DNA from: Kitagawia praeruptora | Lineage: Eukaryota; Streptophyta; Magnoliopsida; Apiales; Apiaceae | Length of the DNA stretch: 64,000 nt | NCBI GenBank assembly: GCA_037693485.1 | Contig: CM075348.1 | Span: 682,001-746,000 of the forward strand | Direction of reading: 5' to 3' | Shown here: one piece after another, positions 35,765 to 46,938 of the stretch | Layout: each line of letters begins with the position of its first letter | Numbering within the stretch: the first letter of the stretch is position 1 | The notes under the pieces: model-generated | Databases searched by the model: none | The model's input: the letters and a program-made list of their open reading frames with translations, nothing else | What the model was told of the DNA's origin: nothing | Translations under genes and position numbers: made by a program

Positions 35765-37084
35765 TAGGGGTGAAAAATGATCCGGGTGATACCGAATATA
35801 CCCTTGCTCATGTCTCGGATCATTTTATTTTGGGATATTCTATATGGTACCATTGTGGTTTTGGCTTTTTTATATGGTACTATCACATTATTTACTCCTA
35901 TCCATGATGCCCTCGTACATTTGGTTTTACATATATAATATCCTTCTGTTAAGTAAAAAAGTAATAGAATTGATTTCACACCGTAAAACAAATTGTATAT
36001 TTGAAATCTTTACGAAAAGTTATATAAAATAGACCCTTAAATCATGTAAAACAGAGTCAAAATGAGTGAGATATTTATTGTCAAAGTTTGGTTATGGAGT
36101 TTGAATATATCTCACTCATTTTAATTCCATTTTACATGATTCAATAGTCTATTTCATGTATTTTTTCGCAACGATTTCAAATATACAATTTGTTTTACAA
36201 TTTGAAATCAATTCTATTACTTTGTACTTAACAGAAGGGTATTATATATGAAAAACCAAATGTACGAGGGTACCATGGATAGGAGTAAATAATGTGATGG
36301 TACCATGTAGAAAAGCCAAAACCACAATGGTACCATATAGAATTTCCCTTTTATTTTTATTGTGTCCAGATTTGGGATCGGTATCGTTTAATTCGGATAT
36401 GATCCGATCCCAAGTATTGAGGTCCGGATCCAAACCGAATATGAGCCGGTATCATATTTTCTTTTTTCTAACCGGGTAGTTTGTGATCCATCGAATACGA
36501 GTCAAATATGATCCAGCAACATTAGTATCATTTTTATTTAAATTATATAAATAATCATATAATCGTTTTTATTTATATATTTGTGGAAATGAGGCATCGA
36601 AGGCATTGATAATTTGTTGTAGATGCATAGTCGATCTAAAATACATCTAGGTACATGTATTGACACACTGATAAGAATGAAGAACGAAGAGTCTGGAATT
36701 TAATATTGATATTATCGATGTATATCTGTATTTGTATTAGACAGGGTCTAACATTTTAACATAAACATATTGGGCTGAATATATAATATGTAATGGGCTG
36801 AAAACACAAACGTATCGTAAAGAGTTATTACTATATAATCCTTATATCGGGTTTTTACCGAGTCCGGATATGAACCAAATTCGGGTAGGATTCACATTAT
36901 TAAAAAAATATGATCCCTAAAATGAGCGGGTATAGCTTTGTTCAGATTTGGGATCATATATTAATCGGGCTTAATTTTTCCGCCAGATTTGGATCATTTA
37001 TAAAACGGATCCGAGACATGTATCGTATTTTCGAGCCGGATATAAGTCAAGATACCGGATAATCCGGATCAATTTTCAGCCCTA
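35765..37084 (+). mobile_element. Non-autonomous hAT-like element (1.3 kb) containing another MITE
   Basis: The ends are inverse (TAGGGGTGAAAA and TTTTCAGCCCTA), and the element is flanked by the exact 8-bp duplication AACTTAGT (35757-35764 and 37085-37092). An 8-bp duplication and a TAGGGGTG-type end are typical of plant hAT-related elements. The interior outside the nested MITE repeats short 'ggatccgg/ccggat' phrases near both ends, likely subterminal repeats. There is no transposase ORF. Strand is arbitrary. Confidence 0.85.
35832..36348. mobile_element. Foldback Mutator-like MITE nested in the hAT-like element
   Basis: Terminal inverted repeats of roughly 200 bp start at GGGATATTCTATATGG on the left and CCATATAGAATTTCCC on the right. 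The flanks are an exact 9-bp duplication TTTTATTTT (35823-35831 and 36349-36357). The arms share 'ggtaccattgtggttttggc', 'catcacattatttactccta' and 'acaaattgtatatttgaaat'. It can fold into one long hairpin and is non-coding; ORFs across it are mirror images of one another. Confidence 0.88.
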
Positions 37085-37092
37085 AACTTAGT

Positions 37093-37811
37093 ACTTACAC
37101 TCATCTTTTACTGTGTTTAATCTTTTATTTTAATTAAAACAATTATTTCATTTTATTAAGAATGAATGGCATTATTTAAAAGAAGTAACAAATTAATATT
37201 TTATTAACAGAAGGATATAATAAATATAATATTATATTATATTATTAGGGTGTCATTCGTAAAATCAAAATATGAAATATTACCATTTTAAAAAACCAAT
37301 TAGGTCATTAGTAAATATTTCCCTTATTTTATTTTTTCTCAACAAACAACAAACATCTTCACTTTAATATGCTCTGCTTTGGAAACAAAAATTAACATTA
37401 AAAATGAAATTTGTTTTAAAAAACATTAAAAAATGAAATTAAAAAATTATACAAATATACAAGGTATAAGGAAACAAATTACACCGCAAATACTCATTGA
37501 ATAGCAAACTCAATTCTATAAAATACATATTGTTCTGAACCTGCAATAATCTCTTATCTCTATGAAATATTATTATTATCATCTCTATTTTTTTTTTTAC
37601 TTTTTCCCTTAATATTTGTTTACACAATTATACTTCTTCTTTTCTTTTATCTTTTAATTCGTGATTTACTAAAGTTCTGAAACTTTTTTGATAAAATTGA
37701 TTTCTATTATAAAGAAACTTAAATTATTGGTATTTTGTAATTTAGTACATCAATTCAATTGATATTATAATTTAAAAAAAAAACGTAATTTTAATTTACT
37801 AATTTATATGT
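37093..37811. other. AT-rich spacer, nothing recognisable
   Basis: No ORF of interest, repeat or transposon end was found between the hAT-like element and the following Mutator-like element. Confidence 0.4.
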
Positions 37812-38210
37812 TAAATTAAAGGGCTATTTTCATAAATATATTATCAAAAGTAATTTTTTTCAAAAATACCATCTTCTTTCAAAAATACCATCTTTTCTCT
37901 TTCAATCCAATTTCCTTGCCCAGAATTTCGAATGAACAGTACTTCCATCTGTGTATTTTTTTTTTTAAGGTGGGATGCTATTTTGGTGGATTTGGGTTGT
38001 AGGGCCTCGCAGGGGCATATTCAACTGAATGCAACCACATTCAACCAAATACAACCACATTCAACTGAATGCAACCAAATGCAACTTTTTTTTAAGGAGA
38101 TGGGTGATTTTGGTGGATTTGGGTTGCAGGGCCCCGCAGGGGCATATTTAACTGAATGCAACCACATGCAACTAATTGCAACTAAATGCAACCACATGCA
38201 ACTAAATTTC

Positions 38211-38364
38211 TGATTTCAAGTTCCATTTGTCAGTTGTCATTTTCGACCTCATTTTTGAACTCTGGAAAATGACAACTGACAAATGGAACTTGAAATCAGC
38301 AACTGAATGCAACCACATGCAACTAAATTTCTGATTTCAAGTTCCATTTGTCAGTTGTCATTTT
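38211..38364. repeat. 33-bp perfect inverted repeat plus a third copy
   Basis: Arm 38211-38243 (starting tgatttcaagttccatttg) is exactly inverted at 38266-38298, with a 22-bp loop. A third copy in the first orientation lies at 38332-38364. The preceding phrase gcaaccacatgcaactaaat is also duplicated, so a local inverted duplication created the structure. It lies inside the Mutator-like element. Confidence 0.9.
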
Positions 38365-38384
38365 CGACCTAATTTTTGAACTCT

Positions 38385-38433
<49 letters not shown>

Positions 38434-38740
38434 GTTGAATGTGGTTGCATTTGGTTGAATATTGCCCCTGGCGGGCCCTGCAACCCAAAATCACCCCATC
38501 TTAAAAAAAAGTTGAATGTGGTTGCATTTGGTTGAATATTGCCCCTGACGGGGCCCTGCAACCCAAAATCACCCCATTTAAAAAAAAGTTGAATTGGTTG
38601 AATATTGCCCCTAGCGGGGCCCTAAAACCCAAAATCATCCCATTTAAAAAAAAGTTGAATTTGGTTGCATTTGGTTGAATATTGCCCCTGGCGGGGCCTT
38701 GCAACCCAAAGCCACCATAAGCACCCCCACCTTAAAAAAA
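38434..38740 (-). repeat. About four tandem modules of roughly 77 bp
   Basis: Units start at about 38434, 38511, 38588 (shortened) and 38655. Each contains gttgaat, ggttgaatattgcccct, a ggcggggccctgcaaccc-like GC core and an A-run. The GC core stands out sharply against the AT-rich surroundings. They form the right half of the Mutator-like element. Confidence 0.85.
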
Positions 38741-38837
38741 AAGCTGAATATGGTTGAATGTAGTTGCATGTGGTTGCAACCAAAATAGCACCCCACCCTT
38801 AAAAAAAAAAAAGTACACAGATGGAAGTACTGTGTCG

Positions 38838-38872
38838 GCAGAAAGGGGGAGGGGGAGGGGGAGGGGGAGGGT
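38838..38872 (+). repeat. (GGGGGA)n microsatellite
   Basis: Consecutive gggggagggggag units lie near the right end of the Mutator-like element. The G-rich strand has several runs of four or more G, so a G-quadruplex is possible. Confidence 0.75.
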
Positions 38873-38989
38873 TGGTATTTTTGCAATTTTGAAATCTAGA
38901 TTGGTAAAATTGCAATTAATTCAAGGATATGGTATTTTTGAAAATGAAAACTTTAAAACTTGTATTTTTAGTAAATACCCTAAATTAAA

Positions 38990-39540
38990 TTGATATTCGA
39001 TCTTGGATAACTAACTAGTATGATTGGAATGAAATGAGATATTTAGGTAGTAAAATTTGTATTTATTACAGTTAAATCTCGTTAAATGAATATCATGGAT
39101 AACTAATTAGTATGATTGGAATTAAATGAGATATTTAGGTAGTAAAAATTTTACTTATTACAGTTAAATCTTGATAAATGAATATGTTCGGGACCAAAAA
39201 ATTTTATTCATTAATCAAGATTATTCATTTATCGAGATGAAAAATACATCGTCTTTATTATGTTTGGACCGAAAAAAATTATTTATTTAACGAGATTATT
39301 CGTTTATCAAATATTCATTTATCGAGATTCTAATGTAGTATGCTTTGGTTAATTTAGGTACTTAATTGGACAACAACGTTAGAGTTGTTTTTGTCGGAAA
39401 AAAATGATCCTCTTATAATTTCTTTGACACATTTCAATACTTTAAGAAAATTTTTATTATGTTTTTGATTAATTATGTTTGGTTTTGTTCGATTTGTGAA
39501 TATGTTAAAAATGATTTATACCAAAGCATCAATAAAACCT
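38990..39540. repeat. Direct repeats of an AT-rich 'gttaaatctcgttaaatgaat' unit
   Basis: A block of about 90 bp (ggataactaactagtatgat to gttaaatctcgttaaatg) at about 39003-39095 is repeated at about 39091-39185. Related phrases (tcatttatcgagat) follow in both orientations up to about 39330. This looks like part of a DNA transposon, but no ends could be fixed. No gene is seen. Confidence 0.4.
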
Positions 39541-39670
39541 TAAACTCTCTGACTCGTTTTGAGAGTCGATCGCCTCCACTCATCCTTCACCCACTCTTCA
39601 CCGTCCCATTCTTCCATCAAACCCACATCCATTCACCATCCACCTATCCCGTTTCCTCCATTTTTGAATT

Positions 39671-40135
39671 TTGAATTTCTATTTTTTTAGTTTTTCAATA
39701 AAATCGAGATTCAATCCTTTTTGGGTGGGATCTCTTTTGTTGATTGTCCCCAATTTTTTGGGGTTGTTGATTTATCCCCAATTTTTGGGGTTTATGTTTT
39801 GGTTGTTTTTTCTATTTGCTATCTTGTTTGGTGTGTTGGCTGCAGTTCGGAATTTGCTCCAGGTTTGGAGGGAAGATCAGGTTGGACCGAGCTGTTGTCA
39901 GATAGAAGGTAATTGGCAATCACGAGAAGTTGAAGCCATTAGCCTTCGAGAAGCCATTTCTTGGACAAAATCACTAAAGCACATTGATCAAATGCTATTA
40001 GTTCGATTATCGATCTGCGAATCGTATGGTTCTTTTGTTTGCAAACGCTGCACAAATTCTATGTCAAGCTATGGAGAGTGGTATGTCACTCCTCCTGCAT
40101 TTATTAATCATGTACTCGAAAGTGATAAATTTTAA
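39671..40135 (+). pseudogene. Degraded LINE/RNase H-like remnant
   Basis: The 154-codon frame starts with a Phe/Leu-rich hydrophobic part, probably chance translation of T-rich DNA. It then reads SREVEAISLREAISWTKSLK, which matches the helix of the plant RNase H domain found at the end of LINE ORF2 ('AEALALREALSWAKSLG'). Later sequence (ANAAQILCQAMESG) continues in another frame, so there is a frameshift. The catalytic acidic residues before and after the helix are not all present. A short host gene with an RNase H-like domain is the alternative. Confidence 0.4.
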
Positions 40136-40222
40136 GTAATGCAAGTACGATTTGTTTTAAAAAAATGATCTTGTGATGTATTTGGGGATTTGGGGCGATG
40201 AGTCGATGATGATTATTGCAAG

Positions 40223-40909
40223 TAGGGGTGTGCACGGGTCGGTTCGGCTCGGTTTTTACCGAAAACCGTTACAAACCGTACATGTCGGTTCGGTTCGGTT
40301 TTTACCTATTAACCGTAACCGAACCGCTCGGAACGGTTTTTTTCGGTTCGGTTAACCGTTTGTCGGTTTCGGTTTTTTATTTTTAATACTTAATATCATG
40401 CTAGTAAAAATAATAAGTTTCTAATTTTCTTAAACCCACTATTCCTACGAAGGTGGCGCATGTTTTAGCTTAAATGTGGTCATAAGATCAATCAATTCAT
40501 TTTTAAAATATAAAATTGTAAAATCAAATTTTTTGACATTTTTAAATCTTTTTAAGTAAATAATTATTTTTTGATAGATTATTAATAATTAGTGTAAAAA
40601 ATAATATGGGAAACTTTTGCAATTCAAGTTCTACTAGCTTTTGTCTTACTTCTTATATAAAATTCTATATTTATATAAGTATATAATATAAAAATATAAA
40701 TTATTAAAATAATATATTTTCGGTTCGGTTTTTTGGTTCGGTTTTTCGGTTCGGTTATTGGGATAAAACCGTAACCGTTACCAAACCGTTTCGTCGGTTC
40801 GGTTCGGTTACGGTTTTTTTCGGTTTTTGTCGGTTACGGTTTTTTTCGGTGCGGTTTTTCGGTTTTTCGGTTCGGTTTCGATTTTTCGGTTTTATTTTGC
40901 TCACCCCTA
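40223..40909 (+). mobile_element. Non-autonomous hAT-like MITE with telltale 'CGGTTCGG' arrays
   Basis: Ends are TAGGGGTGTGCA and the inverse of TAGGGGTGAGCA, flanked by the exact 8-bp duplication ATTGCAAG (40215-40222 and 40910-40917). Both subterminal regions (about 40240-40375 and 40720-40895) are dense arrays of cggttcggtt and aaccgtaacc, which can pair across an AT-rich centre. It shares the TAGGGGTG end with the element at 35765-37084. It is non-coding. Confidence 0.88.
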
Positions 40910-40917
40910 ATTGCAAG

Positions 40918-41906
40918 AGCTCACCATTCACAAGTCATGACCAAAGATTGTTCATCTTTTGGGAGTTTCCTCTTTCGACATGTTTATAGATGGTATTCGC
41001 AGGTAGATAACTGGGGTGTCGTTCCTCTAATATCAATTTATGCAATTGGGATCCTTCTGAGAAATTAGGTGATGAAGACTATAGAAATGTCGGGACTGAA
41101 TCTAAGTTAAAAATAATAATAATAATAAATCTTCCAGGTTTATTTCGGATGGTTTAATTTTGGAACGACGTGATACTTGAAATAAATGACATTATAAACC
41201 TCTATAGTTCTACGTGATACGAATACGATTACTTCCTTCCCTAATAAACCTCTATAGTTCAGAGGTAAATTCTAAGTATGATATTTTGACAATCATGAAA
41301 ATTTTCTTATATAATTCTTTGAAATTCTTTCCTTTTCTTATCCCTCATTTATCTTCTTCTAAATTGAGAAGAACAACCCTTTAAAGAGGGGAGGTACTTC
41401 TACGTGACTACCTGTCTATGTGATAGGAGTCTAAGTGGAATACCATAGCTTGTCTAAATTGCTTGTAAAGTACTAAAGGCTGGCCACCTTCTGTACTAAC
41501 TATGCAATAGGACAAATGTTCATTGATCATAGTGATCTCTCAATAAATTCTTTTAATTCTATGTATTGATCGAGATTGCGAAGATTAAAGCGATCAGGAA
41601 TTGCATAATTACGAGTGAGGTTATCTCCGAAATTTGCAGCGCGATAGTTATACCGAAGTCACTACCGATACCAATAAGGAAAGTAGTATATGACTGAGTA
41701 AGAGCATAACCCGGATAGTGTGTTGTACGAAAAGTAGCAAAGTTGATGAAAAAAGATAAAAGATATATTATAGCACTAGTGAGGTGTGCCGTAAGAGTAT
41801 TGGAATGATTAAGGATTGAACGGGGAACTGGAAAGTGAAATGACCAACAAGTACCCAATTGTCTTCTACCTGATTCCGGGACGGAATCCTTTTAAGGAGG
41901 GGAGAC
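40918..41906 (+). pseudogene. Decayed 3' end of a Ty3 chromovirus pol plus polypurine tract
   Basis: Most of this is a degraded coding sequence full of stops. Near 41818-41880 one frame reads ELESEMTNKYPIVFYL, which recalls the conserved end of Tekay/Del-type integrase-chromodomain proteins ('W E.E..M..KYP.LF'). AAGGAGGGGAGAC at 41894-41906 is a polypurine tract, directly followed by an LTR start (TGTAAGAACC). This is the right-hand end of an old element whose left part is gone or lies beyond recognition. Confidence 0.55.
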
Positions 41907-44900
41907 TGTAAGAACCCGAATTTTCGGTAGAATTAAAACTTTTTATATATTAATGAAAGAATGAACAGTGACTCCGACTACAAGGTATTAACAAAGAATG
42001 AATGAATGGGATGGATTTAGATTCAAATATTTATATGTCATGAAGAATGCTTTTGGTTGACAGCATAGATAAGAATGATCTATCTCCTAGGATTATAAGT
42101 TATATTATTCTAAGAAAGATTATTCTTGTGTCATCCAAATCAATATCTGTTATTAGTCCAGTGGTTCCGTAAAAGGGTTAAGGAACGCCCGAAAGAGGAC
42201 CAGGGCATTTTTAATAAATATAAGGAATAAAAGAAATAATAAATAGTGAATAGTGATTTTGGCGGAGATGGGAATATTATTGGACGACGCTATACAGAAG
42301 TATTCAGAATGGAATTCTGAGTTCGTATTCATGATCCAGAAGGAAATTAAGTGTATGTAAAAGCTGTCGGATTCAGAAAAATAGCACTTTTATTTTCTCC
42401 GAGATTTCCCTGGGCACTGCCAGACTTAAGGATTTATTAAAGGGATTTAAGGAATTTAAATTCAAGAAGTATTAAGAAAGATGGAGATTGGTATTAGAAT
42501 TATTAAGAAGGTTTTCGGTAAAACCCTAACTAGAAACTTATGAGTTATTCCCTCGAACGATCAATGAATTGAGCAATAAACGGACAAAAGAGCAAGCAGA
42601 GGGCAAGATGCATGCATGTGCTACTAGAAAATATCTAGCAACCAAGTGGTGACTCAAGTAACTAGTACACTTAGAGATTAAACTAGTACTTAGCAATCAA
42701 ACCAATACTTAGCCTTAACACCACCAAAGATCAACACATGTCTATGCCAAATACATCATTCCATGCATCATCACTTTAATAAAGGTGCTTTACATGAGAT
42801 ATTATGTTAAACTCATCCACTTTATGCATTATTGATCAAAACAAGCCAAGCAAAACACCACCACTCTCCATTTTCCTCCCATTCGAATTTCTTGGAAATT
42901 CCAAGATCAAAATCCCACTTCCAACCATTGTTTGATCTTGAAACTTTTATGGTGAGTCTTACATTTCATAAAAATGATCTCCTCAAAATCCTAGCTTCAA
43001 TCTCATCTTTTTCCATTTTCAAAAAAATGATTTAAGAGGAGGGTGAATAGTGTTTTCATGAACTAATCTTGTTTTTCCTTGATTTCTTTGGTTGATTTAG
43101 CAAGCTTAAGGCTATCCAAGGACCATACCAAGCTTTGTAAGGATAGATCATACTCCAAGGAAGGTATAAGTCTTGAAAACCCTAGATCTTACTTTGGGAT
43201 TATCCTTGTCCTTGATGATCTTAGAGTAGTATGTTCATGATAATGTTATAAGCATGATTAGTTAAGTGGTTTAGTTGATTTAAGAGACATGATGATTTTG
43301 ATGCTAAGATCAGTAGCTTCTGGACTTTTTGAGATGAAGATCATGTGTATAATTTGGATTTGTGCCCGGTGTGGCTTGGTATTGTTGTTATGATTGTTGG
43401 AACGTTCGAATTATAGTCGTTATAATGCCAAAATTTCGTTAACCTTAAGAACACGAGTTTGACAGTAGGTATAAGTCACTTATTAGCTTCACTTTCTTCC
43501 ATGATAAGCTAGATTATGTTATAAGCTTCGTTTTGATATAAAGATCGTATGAAATGGACTTACGGTTTAGGAGTTATGATTAAATTCGTAAAAGTGGTTC
43601 GAAACCGTAAACGAAAGTTCGTAACTGAAATTGGATTCTTTTAATATTACGAAATCAGTGACGAATCTTGGTAATTAAATATTAGAGGTCATAAGGAAGG
43701 CATGAGAGAAAACCACAAGTAAAATGGAACGTTTTCCGATTTTATAAAAATGTTCGAATCGAGGTTAAGTGCGAAGAAACCACTTTTCGGAGGTAACACT
43801 ATTCACTAAAAGCTCCTGCCCTGTTTTAGCAAAAATCCGAAAAATTAATCTTCTGACCTAAGTCAAATTTTGATTTAGCTACCTTCTAGACATTCTCTAG
43901 ATCATGTACGCGAAAACGGTGCGTCATTTGAGTTAACGGTTACCGAGTTATGAACGTTTTAGTGAAAGAGGTGTGAATAGTAAAGATCCGTAGTCGACTG
44001 AACTTCAAAAATACATTTCACCTATCTAGACCCGTGGCTTCGAATTGGAAATTTTATGATAAATATTACAAATACCAAAGATGATTTTAGAAGTGGTTTC
44101 GTAATTAAATACAATTCCAGTGATTTACTAAAAGGGTTGGAGTTTGAGTCCCGGAATAGTAATTCCCAGGGAAGTCAACTCTAGAGGTACTACTTTGACC
44201 ACCCATTTTGGCTAGATTAAAAGAGGAATCTCGCGTCGACTAAAACATGAAACTTGTTAAGAATTATCGAGACAACATATTGGTGCAAAGAACGAGGTTA
44301 TAAATGATTAAGTAAGATATACGAAAGATCTGACATTAAGGATAGGTTCGAGGTATGTTTTGGACTAAGCTTACATGACTTAAGTTAAGTTATACTTAAC
44401 CTTCGAAATGTTCAGTGATTGACCTCGGTTATTGTGACTATTTATAGATCACTGGATTGACACGAGGCACACTACCCCTACAGGATTACCAGGCAAGTTT
44501 CCAATACCTTGGAACTGTTGTTGTGATAATATATATAATTGTGGTTATACATATGCCATAGCATGCATGCTTGTTTTCAAAGTATATTGGAATACTTGTT
44601 CCCTGAATTAATATTGGCTTATAGACTAGATATGGATTATCAGTTATAAGCAGGATTGTGTTGCTAGGACCCTTAGTGAAGGGCGTATGATATTTATTCT
44701 TTAAATATGAGACCGGGAGTCGGTATTTTGTGTTATATAGATAGTCGTGGAAACCCGGAGGGATTCCAGCGACAAAGTAGTATTCATTTTGAGGAATGTT
44801 ATTATTAAACATTATTTATATTTCCATAAAAGTATCAAATACTTGGAAATCTTTCGAGAAATGTTATTTGAGTATTATTTCAGTCGAGAAATATTAAATG

Positions 44901-46918
44901 AATATTATTTTTGAATATTCATTAGAGTTTGATTATTAATGAATAATTACTTTGATATTCATTGGGTTTTTATTCACTAAATGAATATCACTTTCGGATA
45001 TTCATTTAAGTTTTATGTATTTGATAAATATTATTTTTAAAAGTATTCTTTGGAAGTTCTAATTACTCAAGGAATATTATTTCGAATATTAAGGTTTTTG
45101 ATTACTAAATGAATATCATTTGGATATTTATTTAGAATATTATTTGTTAAATGAATATTATTTGGATATTCATTTAGAACATTATTTGTTTAATGAATAT
45201 CAATTGAATATTCATTTGGGATTTATTTATTAAATGAATATTATTTTGAATATTCATTTAAGATTTTATGTACTTGATGAATATTATTTTAAAATATTCA
45301 TTTGGGGTTTTATTTACTTAAGGAATATTGCTTCGAATATTCCTTTAAAGTTTTGATTACGGAAAGAATATTATTTGGCTATTCATTTAGTATATTATTT
45401 ATTAAATGAATATTATTTTCAAATATTCATTTAAGGTTTGATTTATTTAGTGAATATTATTTTAAATATTTATTTGAGTCTATTTAATTAATGAATATTA
45501 TATTGAATATTCATTTAAAGAAGAGAGTTATTTATTAAATAGTTCTATATATTTATTCGAGGATTACTTACGAGCAATATTATGATTTAATCATATTCCT
45601 TAATTATTATTGATTTAATAAATATTCTTGGAATATTTATTTAAATTCTTTTAAGTTCTTTTTATAATAATTCATATTATTCAAAGATTATCTTTCATCT
45701 TCAGATATGGTGTAAAATATTTCGGAGTATTTTATGACTATTTTTATCAAGAGGAGGTTCCCAAAACTTTATTTCCATTTAAATCTATCTTATAAGAAGA
45801 TTTAGATACTCGCTCAACTTCCAAAAATATATAAGGGGACCTCACTTGAGTGATGTTATTTATTGGACTGCCTGGTCCTATACTTGCTAAACTATCTTGT
45901 CACTCACATCTTGATTCTTTCAAATATCGATATGAGTCTGTTTGGTTACCTCCTCAACGCTCGAGGGGTAAGATTGACGGAACAAGTTTATATCCATTAA
46001 CAAGCATCAGCTTGGGAAATATTGGTGAAATTTTCCTTTCCAATTAGATACGACTACTTTGTGGAGTCCTATCAACAAGTACTATACTTGGGGAAAGGGG
46101 GACGAACTTTATGTTTCAGAGTTATGGATGTTATTCGAACTAGGAGACGCGTAAGTGGCCGAGTGGCGCCGGTCCAGCAATGGCCCAACCGTTGGCCGGG
46201 GGGTTCCAGAGGGCGGGCGATCCGTCGGTGCTTCCTTCTACATGTAGAGAACAAATGATGGGGAGCATGACATGCGACTGATCATCGTAAATGTTATGGC
46301 TCCTGGCGCGGCAAGCTCCCGTATTAGTTCATCTTCCAAATTGGGAAATTTTTCTGTAACATTATCATTGTTGGCAGGTTTGAAAAGTGTTTGAACTGGA
46401 ATTGCAATATTCTTCCGCAAGTTCCTCTATTATGAAAATTTGATAATATCTGGCTTATCTTTGACATGACAGATATTTCTTCAGAACAATTATATTTTGA
46501 GTTACCTTGTAACTTCATCTCATAACTTATATTGGTACTACGTTCGTTAATGCATGGCATATGGTATCAAAGATATTTTGAACTGTTACATATTATTACT
46601 GTTCAGTTACATTCTTTTAGGTGGGCTATTGTAGGCTAGTTGTTAGCATTTGAGTATCAAATGTATTTATTATATGGCATATACAAATGGATGGCAAAGA
46701 GTATGTAATGTTTAATTGTAATTCTTTGGGTTGTAAGAACTCAAACTTGTGATTAATAATATTGATGGTTACTCTGATTTCATCTCTGGGACTATAACGG
46801 GTGTGTTTTATGTTGTTGTTTTGGGTCACAAGGTTGTAATTTAGATTATGTTGGTTTTGTGGATGGATATTGAGACCGTAACGACCAGATCCCTGACCCC
46901 GGATCTGGGGGTGTTACA
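41907..46918 (+). repeat. Single giant LTR of a Tekay/Del-like element (about 5.0 kb)
   Basis: It starts TGTAAGAACCCG and ends GGGGTGTTACA, with the TG...CA and TGTAA/TTACA ends usual in chromovirus LTRs. A polypurine tract precedes it and a degenerate tRNA-iMet primer site follows. No second copy is in the window, so the borders rest on these flanking signals. At 5 kb it is long for an LTR. It contains a palindromic array at 44.8-45.56 kb and a GC-rich patch at about 46145-46230. No ORF in it is recognisable. Confidence 0.65.
44810..45560. repeat. Array of AT-rich palindromic units inside the giant LTR
   Basis: Roughly a dozen units of 45-60 bp have the form 'aaatgaatattattt', a short centre, then 'gaatattcattt', joined by 'aggttttatttatt' spacers. 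Each unit is itself an imperfect palindrome. Individual units differ by several bases, so the array is old or has diverged by unequal exchange. Confidence 0.8.
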
Positions 46919-46922
46919 GAAA

Positions 46923-46938
46923 TGGTATTAGAGAGAGC
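46923..46938 (+). other. Degenerate tRNA-iMet primer binding site
   Basis: TGGTATTAGAGAGAGC lies four bases after the LTR end. It differs from the standard TGGTATCAGAGC by one substitution and a small duplication, which fits an old element. Confidence 0.6.

Larger units (their letters stand above)
37821..38980. mobile_element. Mutator-like element with inverted clusters of 'GGGCCCCGC/GCAACC' modules
   Basis: Ends are GGGCTATTTTCATAAATA on the left and the inverse of GGGTATTTACTAAAAATA on the right. They are flanked by the exact 9-bp duplication TAAATTAAA (37812-37820 and 38981-38989). Each half carries tandem modules reading poly-A/T, 'gggtgattttgg', 'gggttgcagggccccgc' and 'gaatgcaaccacatgcaac'. 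The modules point inward on the left half and outward-inverse on the right half, so the element is roughly palindromic. A (TA)n tract (about 38385-38432) marks its centre. No transposase is present, and the ORFs seen are module translations. Confidence 0.85.

Noticed and set aside
35764..36479. Several overlapping short ORFs on both strands
   Set aside because: They are mirror translations of the inverted arms of the foldback MITE.
37932..38886. ORFs with repeated 'QGPARGNIQPNAT'-like phrases
   Set aside because: Translations of the tandem GC-core modules in several frames; no start or splice context and frames change between modules.
41559..41858. 99-codon hydrophobic minus ORF
   Set aside because: It is antisense to decayed pol sequence; the plus strand carries the pol-end signature and polypurine tract.
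46022..46258. GC-rich ORF (Arg/Gly-rich) within the giant LTR
   Set aside because: Lies in the probable U5 part of an LTR, matches no family I know, and an overlapping minus ORF of equal length exists.
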